The notes below the pieces were generated by a model. The model was not told the DNA's origin. It did no database searches and saw nothing but the letters and a program-made list of their open reading frames with translations. The position numbers and the translations under genes were made by a program. Positions 1-7,246 of a stretch of DNA of 36,163 nucleotides are shown in pieces (within the stretch, counting starts at the first letter, position 1; each line of letters begins with the position of its first letter). Origin of the DNA: CAZQNF01 sp964403325 (GTDB lineage Bacteria; Patescibacteriota; Patescibacteriia; Magasanikbacterales; GWA2-37-8); contig CAYOFO010000007.1 in assembly GCA_964403325.1 (NCBI GenBank), positions 1 to 36,163 of the forward strand. The letters run 5' to 3'.

Positions 1-55
1 ATGATGGAGAGGTTAAAACTCTGGCTGCAGATGGGGTGATGGTGCATGTGGGTAT
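1..55 (+). repeat. 55-bp exact duplicate of 496-550 at the scaffold edge
   Basis: Bases 1-55 match 496-550 perfectly and diverge at base 56/551. The copy is in frame with the trxB reading frame (offset 495 bases, 165 codons) but puts an NADPH-domain strand before the first FAD half, which no member of the family has. The length suggests a de Bruijn k-mer of 55 left at a branching node. Confidence 0.85.
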
Positions 56-752
56 TGAAAGCCATGGCAATTATCATACGCTGGTTGCTAAAAATGGGCT
101 TGGCGAGGAGCAGCGCTATGATACGAAAGCAATTATTATCGCGACCGGTATTCATCCGCGTCATTTGAATGTGTCAGGAGAAAACGAACTCATTCATCGC
201 GGTGTAACGTATTGTACGGTTTGCGATGGTCCGCTTTTTAGAAATAAAACAACTATTACCGTGGGGGCAGGGAATAGTGCTCTTGAATCGGCTTTAATGA
301 TGGGCGGGATTGCTAAACAAGTGTACGTACTTACCAAGTATGATAATACCGAAGCGGACAGTTGGGGTTTTCCTAAAGGAGAAAATATATTGGTGGATAA
401 GCTCAAAATGTTGAATAATGTAGAGATTTTGTATCGGGCTAAAACACGAAAAATTATTGGAGAGCAGAGAGTGAGTGGTTTGGAGTATGAAACTTATGAT
501 GGAGAGGTTAAAACTCTGGCTGCAGATGGGGTGATGGTGCATGTGGGTATGACACCAAATTCTCGTTTTGTGACCAATGTGGCGCTCGATGCTTCCGGCC
601 AGATAATAGTGGATACCAAATGTCGCACCAATGTGCCGGGTATTTTCGCGGCTGGGGACGTCACTGACGTAGCGTATAAGCAAATTGGTATTGCGGCCGG
701 GCAGGGGATTGTCGCTGCCTTGTCAGCCATTGAATATCTTAATCGCTGGTAA
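3..752 (+). CDS. trxB: Thioredoxin reductase (TrxB/AhpF-like), 5' truncated
   Basis: FAD/NADPH-dependent flavoprotein that reduces thioredoxin or a related disulfide partner in the cytoplasm. Visible are the ATG-type motif IIIATGIHPRHL that closes the first FAD half, the redox-active CTVC pair followed by DG, an NADPH-binding GAGNSALESA turn, and the C-terminal FAD motif GIFAAGDVTD with the usual tail. The N-terminal FAD-binding GxGxxG segment is missing because the scaffold starts inside the gene. The reading frame stays open to base 3, but bases 1-55 are an exact copy of 496-550 and encode a strand belonging to the later NADPH domain. The reliable coding part therefore begins near base 56, and an ATG at 36 is not a real start. 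Ten bases separate its stop from the next small membrane gene, so they are probably co-transcribed. TrxB and an AhpF C-terminal part cannot be separated without the N-terminus. Confidence 0.9.
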   Translation, partial: DGEVKTLAADGVMVHVGIESHGNYHTLVAKNGLGEEQRYDTKAIIIATGIHPRHLNVSGENELIHRGVTYCTVCDGPLFRNKTTITVGAGNSALESALMMGGIAKQVYVLTKYDNTEADSWGFPKGENILVDKLKMLNNVEILYRAKTRKIIGEQRVSGLEYETYDGEVKTLAADGVMVHVGMTPNSRFVTNVALDASGQIIVDTKCRTNVPGIFAAGDVTDVAYKQIGIAAGQGIVAALSAIEYLNRW

Positions 753-762
753 GATAAATAAT

Positions 763-1002
763 ATGATGTTGTTTGTAGCTTGCGCGGCCAAAATTTGTGG
801 TATAATCGGTCTCATAATCATTACTCGAGCTATCTACATACGTAAACAAAAGCGCCAAGATGAAATGTTTGCGGTAGGGGGAATAATGCTTCTTGTCTAT
901 AGTCTTTATTTGCACGACCTTATTTTTATTGTTTTGCAGACAGTTTTTATTGGTTCGGCGCTTTACGAATTGTATTCTTTGAAATTTTTAAAAAATAAAT
1001 AA
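763..1002 (+). CDS. Small membrane protein, paralogue of the next gene
   Basis: Unrecognised 79-aa protein with two or three hydrophobic helices separated by a basic loop (IRKQKRQDEMF). The start is taken at the ATG at 763, 10 bases after the trxB stop. A longer in-frame start at 685 would overlap trxB by 68 bases and adds a non-hydrophobic stretch, so it is rejected. It aligns end to end with the following gene: basic loop, then GGIMLLVYSLYL here against GGMGLLVYALWI there, then a second helix ending in GSALYEL / GSAIEFV. The pair looks like a tandem duplication. The function is unknown; the position behind trxB suggests an operon but not a role. Confidence 0.7.
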   Translation: MMLFVACAAKICGIIGLIIITRAIYIRKQKRQDEMFAVGGIMLLVYSLYLHDLIFIVLQTVFIGSALYELYSLKFLKNK

Positions 1003-1010
1003 AACATTAT

Positions 1011-1340
1011 ATGAATTTTATTTTATCTTTATTTCCACCTAATATAAACTGGTCGGTCTGGGATGTGATACTCACGGTAGTGGCTCTACTCGGGGCGATT
1101 CTTATTACCTATGCGGTTTTTTTAGAGGTGGAACGTCGACGGGATGCTATTTTTATGCTTGGCGGAATGGGTTTGTTGGTATATGCGTTATGGATTGGAA
1201 ATACGGTATTTATTATTGCAATGGCTGGGCTTGTGGTGGGCAGTGCGATTGAATTTGTAGAAATTGTGCTCGGTAGGCATGTGCACGGGGTCAAAATTGT
1301 AGAAAAATACCAAGATCCAAATGCCAAGATGTACAAATAG
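1011..1340 (+). CDS. Small membrane protein, tandem paralogue
   Basis: Unrecognised 109-aa protein, 8 bases after the previous stop and homologous to it. It has about three transmembrane segments (roughly residues 15-38, 48-64 and 66-86), a charged loop EVERRRDAIF between the first two, and a longer polar C-terminal tail (HVHGVKIVEKYQDPNAKMYK) that the first copy lacks. The tail probably faces the cytoplasm if the basic loop does (positive-inside rule). Transcription probably stops at the palindrome at 1389-1416. No database family is recognised by eye. Confidence 0.75.
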   Translation: MNFILSLFPPNINWSVWDVILTVVALLGAILITYAVFLEVERRRDAIFMLGGMGLLVYALWIGNTVFIIAMAGLVVGSAIEFVEIVLGRHVHGVKIVEKYQDPNAKMYK

Positions 1341-1388
1341 GGTAGAGTTTAGTGAGATTTAAAGAACGCATTAATAAATATTGGTTAC

Positions 1389-1416
1389 AAAACACCGGCT
1401 CTAGAGCCGGTGTTTT
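1389..1416. terminator. Bidirectional intrinsic terminator
   Basis: A perfect 28-base palindrome with a GC-rich stem (CACCGGCTCT), A-run on the left and T-run on the right, placed between convergent genes ending at 1340 (+) and 1440 (-). It can serve both. Confidence 0.85.
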
Positions 1417-1439
1417 AATGCGGTAAAATTTAGCCAACT

Positions 1440-2156
1440 TTAAAATTGGGCTTGGCTGAAAAGATGAAAATTGCCCATATTTTTGATCTTTTTTTTGCGA
1501 TCGACAAAGTATTCTTCGGCTTGGCAAACGGCTTCGAAATCAAGCTCCGGGCCGAGCAAACACAGACTGTGTTCAAAACTTTTTACTTTTGAGCAAATTT
1601 CTTGGCTGAGCACCGGGCAATCTTCTTGTTCGCGCTCGGCCACTTGGCGTAATTTATCGAGATTTTTACGAACGTCTTCTAATATTTGTTCGGATTTTTT
1701 TACTTTTTCGTGGTATTTTTTTTCATCAATACTGGTAATTTGCCGACGAACGAACAGACGTAGGCTGGCTTCCATCTCGACTAATGCTTCGCAGAGCTGG
1801 ACACGCTCTTCGGAGGTAAAAAAATCGGCACCCCGACCGACATGAAATTCTTCGAAAGTGCCGCCTTTATGTTTAAAATCTTCGTATTTTTTTTGCAACG
1901 ATGCGCTGAGGCGTGGAAGTAAAAAGTGTTCGCCCACTTCTTTTTCGGTGGCATGGATAAATTCTTTAAAAGCTTGGTTATAAGGCCAAATTTGGTAGCC
2001 AAAAAAAACCATGGTTTTTTCGATCTGATCTAGGGTGGCCTCGTGGTTTTTTTCAAGATTTTCAAGAGCAGCGCCCATTTTTTGGCTTATTTCTTGGGGC
2101 AACAGTGGCGGCAAATTATTATAGAGATGATGGAAAATATAGAGAGTGGATTGCAT
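1440..2156 (-). CDS. Uncharacterised helical protein
   Basis: A 238-aa soluble protein of unknown function. The composition is strongly charged (Glu/Lys) and almost wholly helical. Residues about 125-185 (ERVQLCEALVEMEASLRLF onward) look coiled-coil forming. There is no signal peptide or membrane helix. Six cysteines are scattered without a metal-binding spacing. The ATG at 2156 is preferred over an in-frame TTG two codons upstream. It lies 20 bases downstream of the methylase gene on the same strand and ends at the shared palindromic terminator, so it is probably the last gene of that transcript. I do not recognise a family. Confidence 0.65.
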   Translation of the reverse strand: MQSTLYIFHHLYNNLPPLLPQEISQKMGAALENLEKNHEATLDQIEKTMVFFGYQIWPYNQAFKEFIHATEKEVGEHFLLPRLSASLQKKYEDFKHKGGTFEEFHVGRGADFFTSEERVQLCEALVEMEASLRLFVRRQITSIDEKKYHEKVKKSEQILEDVRKNLDKLRQVAEREQEDCPVLSQEICSKVKSFEHSLCLLGPELDFEAVCQAEEYFVDRKKKIKNMGNFHLFSQAQF

Positions 2157-2176
2157 AATCAAACAAACGAAAATGA

Positions 2177-2641
2177 TTATTGGTGGAGAAAGCGAGTAAT
2201 GGTGTATAAGGCGATACCGGTGGCCACACTGACATTAAGGCTGTTTTTTTGACCGTACATGGGAATATGTACTGTAGTATCGCAATAGCGAAGTATATTT
2301 TTTGGTACGCCGGTTTTTTCGTTTCCAACAACCAGGGCAAGAGGAAAAGTTGGCTTCCAATAATCCAGTATAACACTTTTTTTTGTTTGCTCCAAAGCGA
2401 CAATAGTGTAACCTTGTTTTTTGAGGTTTTTGAGGAGAGCGGCTGTCTGCTTGCGGTATTCGTGGGGTACAAATTTTTCTGCACCAAGAGAAACTTTGTC
2501 AACTTGGGGATGGGGTGGACGCGGCGAATAGCCGGTTAGGTAAATTTTGTCGATACCAGCGCCATCAGCGGTGCGAAACATGGCACCGACATTGTGACCG
2601 CTCCTAATATTGGGCAAAATAAGTATGAATTTTGGCAACAT
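2177..2641 (-). CDS. SpoU/TrmH-family RNA 2'-O-methyltransferase
   Basis: SAM-dependent methylase of the SPOUT class, predicted to methylate the 2'-OH of a ribose in tRNA or rRNA. All three SPOUT motifs are visible in the 154-aa product: motif 1 NIRSGHNVGAMFRTADG near residues 11-27, motif 2 LVVGNEKTGVP near 105-115, and motif 3 IPMYGQKNSLNVSVATG near 126-142, which form the knotted cofactor site. The ATG at 2641 is used because it starts directly before motif 1 as in short (TrmL-like) family members. The longer frame up to 2716 begins at a TTG and has no conserved content. There is no N-terminal RNA-binding domain, so the substrate cannot be named. Confidence 0.88.
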   Translation of the reverse strand: MLPKFILILPNIRSGHNVGAMFRTADGAGIDKIYLTGYSPRPPHPQVDKVSLGAEKFVPHEYRKQTAALLKNLKKQGYTIVALEQTKKSVILDYWKPTFPLALVVGNEKTGVPKNILRYCDTTVHIPMYGQKNSLNVSVATGIALYTITRFLHQ

Positions 2642-2761
2642 AGTTTGATATTTAAAATCGGTATGTGGATGTATGGGTGATTTTGCTGGAAAAAAGTAAT
2701 TGGTTAGTGGTGTCAAAGATATTTTGGTCGATAGGAATTATGATAGGTGATGTCATAAAAA

Positions 2762-3259
2762 TTATCGAAGTTTATGTGTCCACAGATTTTGCGCAGCGCA
2801 CAGCGCAATTGCGAGTGCATCGGCGGCATCATCGGACGTTATTTTGTCTTTAAGCCGTAAAAGCATTTGCACAGTTTGCTGTATTTGTTGCTTGTCGGCA
2901 CGTCCATAGCCGGTAATAGCCTGCTTTATTTGCAGGGGTGTAAACTCATCGATGGTTAATTTATTTTCGATTCCGGTCAATAAGATGACGCCACGCGCTT
3001 GGGCCACTTGAATGGCAGTTTTGAGATTTTTAAAAAAGAATAGCTCTTCTACAGCCAGGCGTGTTGGAGAAAATTTTTTAATGAGCATTTCTACTTCGCT
3101 ATGCACTTCGGCCAGTCGGTCAACGAAAGTTTTTTTTGGGTCGGTTTCAAGGCAGCCGTACGCCAAACAGCGCCAATCGTTGTTGGTTTTTTGTTCAATG
3201 ATTCCGTAGCCCATCCGACCAAAGCCGGGGTCAATGCCGAGAATGCGTACTGTTTCCAT
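2762..3259 (-). CDS. ruvC: Crossover junction endodeoxyribonuclease RuvC
   Basis: Holliday-junction resolvase, acting as a dimer with RuvAB in recombinational repair. The 165-aa length is normal. The acidic catalytic set is complete: D10 in LGIDPGFGRMGYG, E71 in AVEELFF, and D144/D147 in SDDAADALAIA. The conserved GYGRADKQQI segment (117-126) before the last acidic pair is also present. It starts at an ATG with no clear Shine-Dalgarno sequence. In many bacteria ruvC follows yebC directly. Here the order yebC - orphan - ruvC is kept on the minus strand, with a 451-aa gene inserted. No ruvA or ruvB is present in the window. Confidence 0.96.
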   Translation of the reverse strand: METVRILGIDPGFGRMGYGIIEQKTNNDWRCLAYGCLETDPKKTFVDRLAEVHSEVEMLIKKFSPTRLAVEELFFFKNLKTAIQVAQARGVILLTGIENKLTIDEFTPLQIKQAITGYGRADKQQIQQTVQMLLRLKDKITSDDAADALAIALCAAQNLWTHKLR

Positions 3260-3289
3260 AAAAATAGGTTAGACCTGGTTTATTTTGAT

Positions 3290-4645
3290 CTATTTTTTGC
3301 TTTGGTGGTAAATAACATCTGCCAAAGCTACCATGAGTAAATCGGGTGTAAAATGAACTTTTAAACCAGATAAGCCGACATCCTCGGGAGTGAATTTTTT
3401 TTCATAAAAATGAAAGCTAGTATACGGCGGTTCATCTCGCTCTCGGCGTTGGCGTCGTACCACTGGGTCGGTATAGGGAAGTATAAATGTTAAAGATGTG
3501 TAACCTGAGAGCGCGTAGGTGGCTATCAGAAAATCTTTTATATAGTAGAGGTCTTGCGCACCGATAATTTGTTCGGGTGTTTTTTGGTAGAGCAGGTTTC
3601 TCAGCGTAGTCATTCCCTGGTCAAACTGTTCTTGGTCGTGTAGGATCGTTTTTTGGTCTAAACGATCGATGAGATTTTGTAAGTGAAACCTGGCTTTATT
3701 TTCTTGTTCAGCATTTGGATAAAAAATGGCGAGCAGGCTTGGAAGATTCTGTGCCGCTGGAGAAGAAAGATGGGTTTTGATGGTAGTGTCTAGAGATAGT
3801 TTGCCCTGTATTTCTTCTAAAGTAGCTAAAGCTGCCGGGTGGTTATCAAATTTTTTTGCAATCATGAGCGTGACAGCTAGTCGATCTCGAAGGTGACGAA
3901 CTTGTTGAAAATCAACTTTTTGAAATTTTTGTCGATACGTATCATGGGAAAATTGCAAGACGCGCAGAACTTGCTTGGCGCTATCTGGAGACAGCCCTCG
4001 GCTAAGAGTGGGAGGGAGTAGAGGAAAAAGATCTGGTGTGCGCAATGACTCGGTTACAAAATCAACACTGGTTTGTACGCGTTGGTTTAAACGGCTCAGT
4101 TCAAAGCTGGCAATTTCAGTTTGATATCGCCAATCGGATTTTATTTTGGCCAGACAGTTGATGAGCCGCACCCAGACAGATACGTCTTTAAAATTTTGTA
4201 TTTTAGCAGCAAAATCAGGTTGATAAAAAGCTTCTTCAATCATTTTTATCATGAGTGAAATGCTGTGGATTTCTGCAGAGTTAAGTTCTGTTTTTTGGCC
4301 TTTGTGCAGAGTCGGATTATCGGGCCTTCGGCGTTCTTGAGATCCGAAATGATATAGGACATTGGTTAGGTGTGTAACTTGTAATTGATCCATTCTGGAG
4401 GGGTTTTGGCCGGAAACTTGGTGCACAAACGCTCGTAATTCGTTTTGACTGATTTGATCACCCATTGCACCTGGAATAACAGGTTGTTCCTTGTCGGAGG
4501 CTTGAGCGAGTGCGCGATGTAATATGGCTTTACGTTCATGCGGGTGATCTACTTGAGTGTTGTCATCAGCAGCTTGCCCGGCTTGAATTATTGCGCGTAA
4601 ATCAGGATGGTTGAGTAGGGAAAAAATACGGGGGTTTGGTGGCAT
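3290..4645 (-). CDS. Orphan 451-aa protein between yebC and ruvC
   Basis: I do not recognise this protein. It has no signal peptide or transmembrane segment and reads as a mainly alpha-helical cytoplasmic protein, with a charged N-terminal third (residues 1-120), helical stretches around 130-250 and 255-350, and a C-terminal part that includes RRQRRERDEPPYTSFHFYEKKF-like aromatic and charged residues. There is no nucleotide-binding loop, metal site or obvious repeat. It starts 26 bases downstream of the yebC stop and ends 30 bases before ruvC on the same strand, so all three are probably on one mRNA. The context hints at DNA metabolism, but nothing in the sequence shows it. Confidence 0.75.
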   Translation of the reverse strand: MPPNPRIFSLLNHPDLRAIIQAGQAADDNTQVDHPHERKAILHRALAQASDKEQPVIPGAMGDQISQNELRAFVHQVSGQNPSRMDQLQVTHLTNVLYHFGSQERRRPDNPTLHKGQKTELNSAEIHSISLMIKMIEEAFYQPDFAAKIQNFKDVSVWVRLINCLAKIKSDWRYQTEIASFELSRLNQRVQTSVDFVTESLRTPDLFPLLPPTLSRGLSPDSAKQVLRVLQFSHDTYRQKFQKVDFQQVRHLRDRLAVTLMIAKKFDNHPAALATLEEIQGKLSLDTTIKTHLSSPAAQNLPSLLAIFYPNAEQENKARFHLQNLIDRLDQKTILHDQEQFDQGMTTLRNLLYQKTPEQIIGAQDLYYIKDFLIATYALSGYTSLTFILPYTDPVVRRQRRERDEPPYTSFHFYEKKFTPEDVGLSGLKVHFTPDLLMVALADVIYHQSKK

Positions 4646-4671
4646 AAAATCAAAAAGTAGTACGCGGATGC

Positions 4672-5391
4672 TTAGACGGCGTTTGTAAAATATTCTTCCA
4701 CATCATCGCTTTCTTCCAGTTCACCAAACAAGCTTTCAAGTTTTGGTTGTGTTTCGTCGTCGGTACTTACTTTTTCTTTGGCGATCCACTCAATTCCGGA
4801 ACGTGTGGGTTCAAATCCGAGCTCTTTTACTTTATTTAAGAGTTTTTGAAAATTACTTACGGAGGTTTTAATAATTATTTCTTCGTCGTCGGTTTGAATA
4901 TCGGTTGCCCCGGCTTCGATCAGCGCGAGCTCAGTTTCGTCTTGGCTAATAACTTGGTTTTTGCTCAGCGTGATAATAGCACATTCTTCAAACATCCATT
5001 GGACGCTGCCCGAGCTTCCGAGCGAGCCGCCATATTTGGTAAGGATATGTTTGATATCGGAAACGGCTCGGTTTTTGTTGTCGGTGACTGCTTTAATGAG
5101 TATGGCAACACCGCTCGGACCAAAACCTTCATAGAGCAATTGTTCCATTTGAATGTTGTCGCCGAGTTCACCACTTCCGCGTTTGATGGCACGATCAATA
5201 TTATCTTTTGGCATGCTGACGGCTTTGGCTTTATCAATTGCGAGCCGTAAAGAAAAATTCATCGTCGGGTCGCTACCCTTTTGGGCAGCGATGGTAATGC
5301 CTTTGGCGAGTTTGGTAAAAGCGTTACTGCGTAAATTGTCTTGTTTACCTTTGCGGCCTTGGATATTGTGCCATTTGGAATGTCCGGACAT
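4672..5391 (-). CDS. yebC: YebC/PmpR-family regulator
   Basis: Member of the YebC/TACO1 family, whose members are described either as DNA-binding regulators or as factors that help ribosomes through difficult sequences. The N-terminus MSGHSKWHNIQGRKGKQD is the family signature, followed by the KLAKGI and DNIDRAIKRGSGE motifs (about residues 27-75) and the YEGFGPSGVAILI stretch (about 86-98). At 239 aa the length is typical. The C-terminus is more acidic than usual (ELEESDDVEEYF). The start is fixed by the conserved N-terminus. The region just upstream is a dispersed intergenic repeat (5402-5605), so any promoter lies within that element. Confidence 0.96.
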   Translation of the reverse strand: MSGHSKWHNIQGRKGKQDNLRSNAFTKLAKGITIAAQKGSDPTMNFSLRLAIDKAKAVSMPKDNIDRAIKRGSGELGDNIQMEQLLYEGFGPSGVAILIKAVTDNKNRAVSDIKHILTKYGGSLGSSGSVQWMFEECAIITLSKNQVISQDETELALIEAGATDIQTDDEEIIIKTSVSNFQKLLNKVKELGFEPTRSGIEWIAKEKVSTDDETQPKLESLFGELEESDDVEEYFTNAV

Positions 5392-5401
5392 ATGTGGACG
5401 T

Positions 5402-5605
5402 GAATTATGAATAACGAATTATGTATTAAGTATTTAGCTGTGAGCTGTCAGGAAACTTACCGTCGATTGTTTTTGTGTTTTCATGCCCGGCAATAGGTAG
5501 GTCACTTCGTTCCTAACTATGACAAGTAGTAAAAAAGTTCACCCCTAACAGCTAAAAGCTCATGCCTAAAAGTTTGAAAAATGTATTTTTTTACGTGTAT
5601 TTTGT
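5402..5605 (-). repeat. Dispersed intergenic repeat, copy 1
   Basis: Fills the gap between the capA stop (5613) and the yebC start (5391). Read in the direction of transcription (minus strand) it contains an A-rich block, a block like GGCATGAGCTTTTAGCTG, the core AGGAACGAAGTG (5503-5514), an inverted relative of the first block, and an ATTCGTTATTCATAATTC block ending about 10 bases before yebC. The same blocks in the same order occur at 32882-33114, and partly at 8911-9086. There is no ORF of interest. Confidence 0.8.
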
Positions 5606-5612
5606 GTGTTGT

Positions 5613-6713
5613 CTAAAATGCTATTTGGTTATTGATAATTTTTTTGTCAGCGAGGCGGCTATTTTTTATGAAGGTGCTGAAAAAATCATTTTTTTGCTTT
5701 TCGGTCATTACCATAACTTGGGAATTTTTTCCATAAAACGGTAATAGATCAATAGTTGTTAATTTTTTACCGCTAAAGCGAAAAATTACGCTTAAACCTT
5801 GTTGGGTTTCGGTGGAAAAATACTGGTCAAAGATAAAATTTCCCAGTGAATAGAAAATAGGTTTGTCTTTATAAATTTCCGCTTCTTCCACGACGTGCGG
5901 ATGGCTACCGATAACAGCATCTACTCCGCTGTTTATCAAACGGTGAGCCAGATCGCGCTGGGTGGGGTGGGAAAGTGCTTGATACTCCACTCCCCAATGC
6001 ATAACCGCAATCACATAATCAGCCTGTTGCTTGGCTTGTTGGATCGCCGCTACCACTTGGGGCATGTTGAGTGGGTGATCGGTGTTGTTAAGGCCAATAA
6101 AGGCAAACTTAAGACCATTTTGGGTGGTGGTGGCGTAGGAATACTGTGCTCCCTCGCGAGTTTGGTCGCCGAAATAACCAATACGAACTTTTTTGAGGGT
6201 TTCACGAGTAAAATCAGTATTGGTGCGACCCATATCAAGCGAATGATTGTTGGCGAGCGAGACAACATCAAAACCCCAGCGGGCTAGATCATTAGCCAGT
6301 TTGGGATCAAAACGAAAAGCGATGGACTTGGTGGTAGGAACGCGTTTGGGGGCAAAAGCACCTTCCAGATTGGCTACGAGTAAATCGCTTGGTGGAAACA
6401 AAGTTTCTGGGTGGTCTTTAATATTGGCAAAGATGTAGTCGAGGCCTTGAGCACTCATGTTCTTCGCGACATTGCGGTCGAGCATAATATCGCCAAAGAA
6501 TTGAAGGGTGGTAGGTTTGGGTTCGTTCACTGGAAGAGTGGTAGTGCTGACAAGAGTTTGAGGTGCTGTAGTTGTCGTGTTGAGGGTGAGAGAAGGATCT
6601 TGGTAGGCTAAAGAGACGGTTGAAGAAATTTTTTTTTCATGGTAATTAAAAATAACAGAAAAGAAACTGAATAGGACCAAGCAGAGACAAACCATTTTTT
6701 GTTTTTTGGACAT
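5613..6713 (-). CDS. capA: CapA-family (poly-gamma-glutamate synthesis type) protein
   Basis: Extracytoplasmic metallophosphoesterase-fold protein of the CapA/PgsA family, named for a role in polyglutamate capsule but often found without the synthase. The 366-aa product has an N-terminal hydrophobic anchor (residues 7-23), a Thr/Pro-rich linker (about 40-68), then the domain with the family motifs GDIMLDR, LVANLEGAF, SLANNHSLDMG, MHWGVEY, IGSHPHVV and YSLGNFIFDQ in the correct order. No PgsB/PgsC-like partners are visible, so capsule production cannot be claimed; a cell-wall or surface-polymer role is the cautious reading. A promoter is visible at 6733-6761. It ends next to repeat copy 1. Confidence 0.92.
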   Translation of the reverse strand: MSKKQKMVCLCLVLFSFFSVIFNYHEKKISSTVSLAYQDPSLTLNTTTTAPQTLVSTTTLPVNEPKPTTLQFFGDIMLDRNVAKNMSAQGLDYIFANIKDHPETLFPPSDLLVANLEGAFAPKRVPTTKSIAFRFDPKLANDLARWGFDVVSLANNHSLDMGRTNTDFTRETLKKVRIGYFGDQTREGAQYSYATTTQNGLKFAFIGLNNTDHPLNMPQVVAAIQQAKQQADYVIAVMHWGVEYQALSHPTQRDLAHRLINSGVDAVIGSHPHVVEEAEIYKDKPIFYSLGNFIFDQYFSTETQQGLSVIFRFSGKKLTTIDLLPFYGKNSQVMVMTEKQKNDFFSTFIKNSRLADKKIINNQIAF

Positions 6714-6732
6714 AAAAAAGAGTTATTTCTTA

Positions 6733-6761
6733 ATTTTAACAGGTAAAAATTTGATTGGCAA
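6733..6761 (-). promoter_or_regulatory. Promoter for the CapA-family gene
   Basis: On the minus strand TTGCCA (6756-6761), a 17-base spacer and TAAAAT (6733-6738) preceded by TGT (extended -10), 20 bases before the capA ATG. Confidence 0.6.
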
Positions 6762-6780
6762 TCATTTTAAGGCTTAGGTA

Positions 6781-6809
6781 TTGACAAAAGTGGTTTTTTA
6801 AGGTAGATT
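6781..6809 (+). promoter_or_regulatory. Promoter for the 118-aa gene
   Basis: Consensus TTGACA at 6781-6786, 17-base spacer, TAGATT at 6804-6809, 29 bases before the ATG at 6839. The bases from the -10 onward (GGTAGATTATTAAG) resemble those at 25401 and 1340. Confidence 0.65.
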
Positions 6810-6838
6810 ATTAAGTTAACAAATTTAGACATACTTTT

Positions 6839-7195
6839 ATGTATAGAGAGCGAGCTTCTCAAATTTTTTATAGAGACACATCTTTTTGTCTGGATAATAT
6901 TTCAAATCCAGAGGAAGTGCTGCCCACCTTGTCATTACAACAGCTACTGGAAGCACAAAAGGACATTAATAAAAAATTAGAAAATACCGTTGCTTTAGCT
7001 TTGATAGCACATGATTATTTAAAAGAGTTGGGGGTTTGCTCACATCAAAACTTTGAAGAAGCTCGGAAGGCTATGATTGCAGAGGGTTCCAAACGTGAGC
7101 TTGCGATTGAGGTAAAAAGATTGGGTCAATTGCTTGAGTCGATTAAAATGCAGGTTCTTTTAAGAAAATCCAGAAAATTTGGTCAAGCTGCGTAA
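6839..7195 (+). CDS. Small uncharacterised helical protein
   Basis: A 118-aa protein of unknown function with no membrane segment. Residues 30-118 look wholly helical (LPTLSLQQLLEAQKDINKKL, then ALIAHDYLKELG, then a C-terminal helix rich in Lys/Arg). This could be a small helical bundle or adaptor. It is a single-gene transcription unit: strong consensus promoter at 6781 and rho-independent terminator at 7206. It is flanked by divergent capA and convergent ABC permease genes. No family is recognised. Confidence 0.75.
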   Translation: MYRERASQIFYRDTSFCLDNISNPEEVLPTLSLQQLLEAQKDINKKLENTVALALIAHDYLKELGVCSHQNFEEARKAMIAEGSKRELAIEVKRLGQLLESIKMQVLLRKSRKFGQAA

Positions 7196-7205
7196 ATCTC
7201 AAAAT

Positions 7206-7236
7206 AAAAAACCGCTGAAAATATGAGCGGTTTTTT
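7206..7236. terminator. Bidirectional intrinsic terminator
   Basis: Stem AAAAAACCGCT / AGCGGTTTTTT with a 9-base loop between convergent genes ending at 7195 (+) and 7247 (-). Confidence 0.88.
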
Positions 7237-7246
7237 ATTTCTTATA

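Noticed and set aside
685..762. Longer N-terminus of the first small membrane protein
   Set aside because: It overlaps trxB by 68 bases, is not hydrophobic, and has no counterpart in the tandem paralogue.
5562..5744. 60-aa plus-strand frame overlapping capA's end
   Set aside because: Begins inside the intergenic repeat and runs antisense into capA; low-complexity T-rich sequence.
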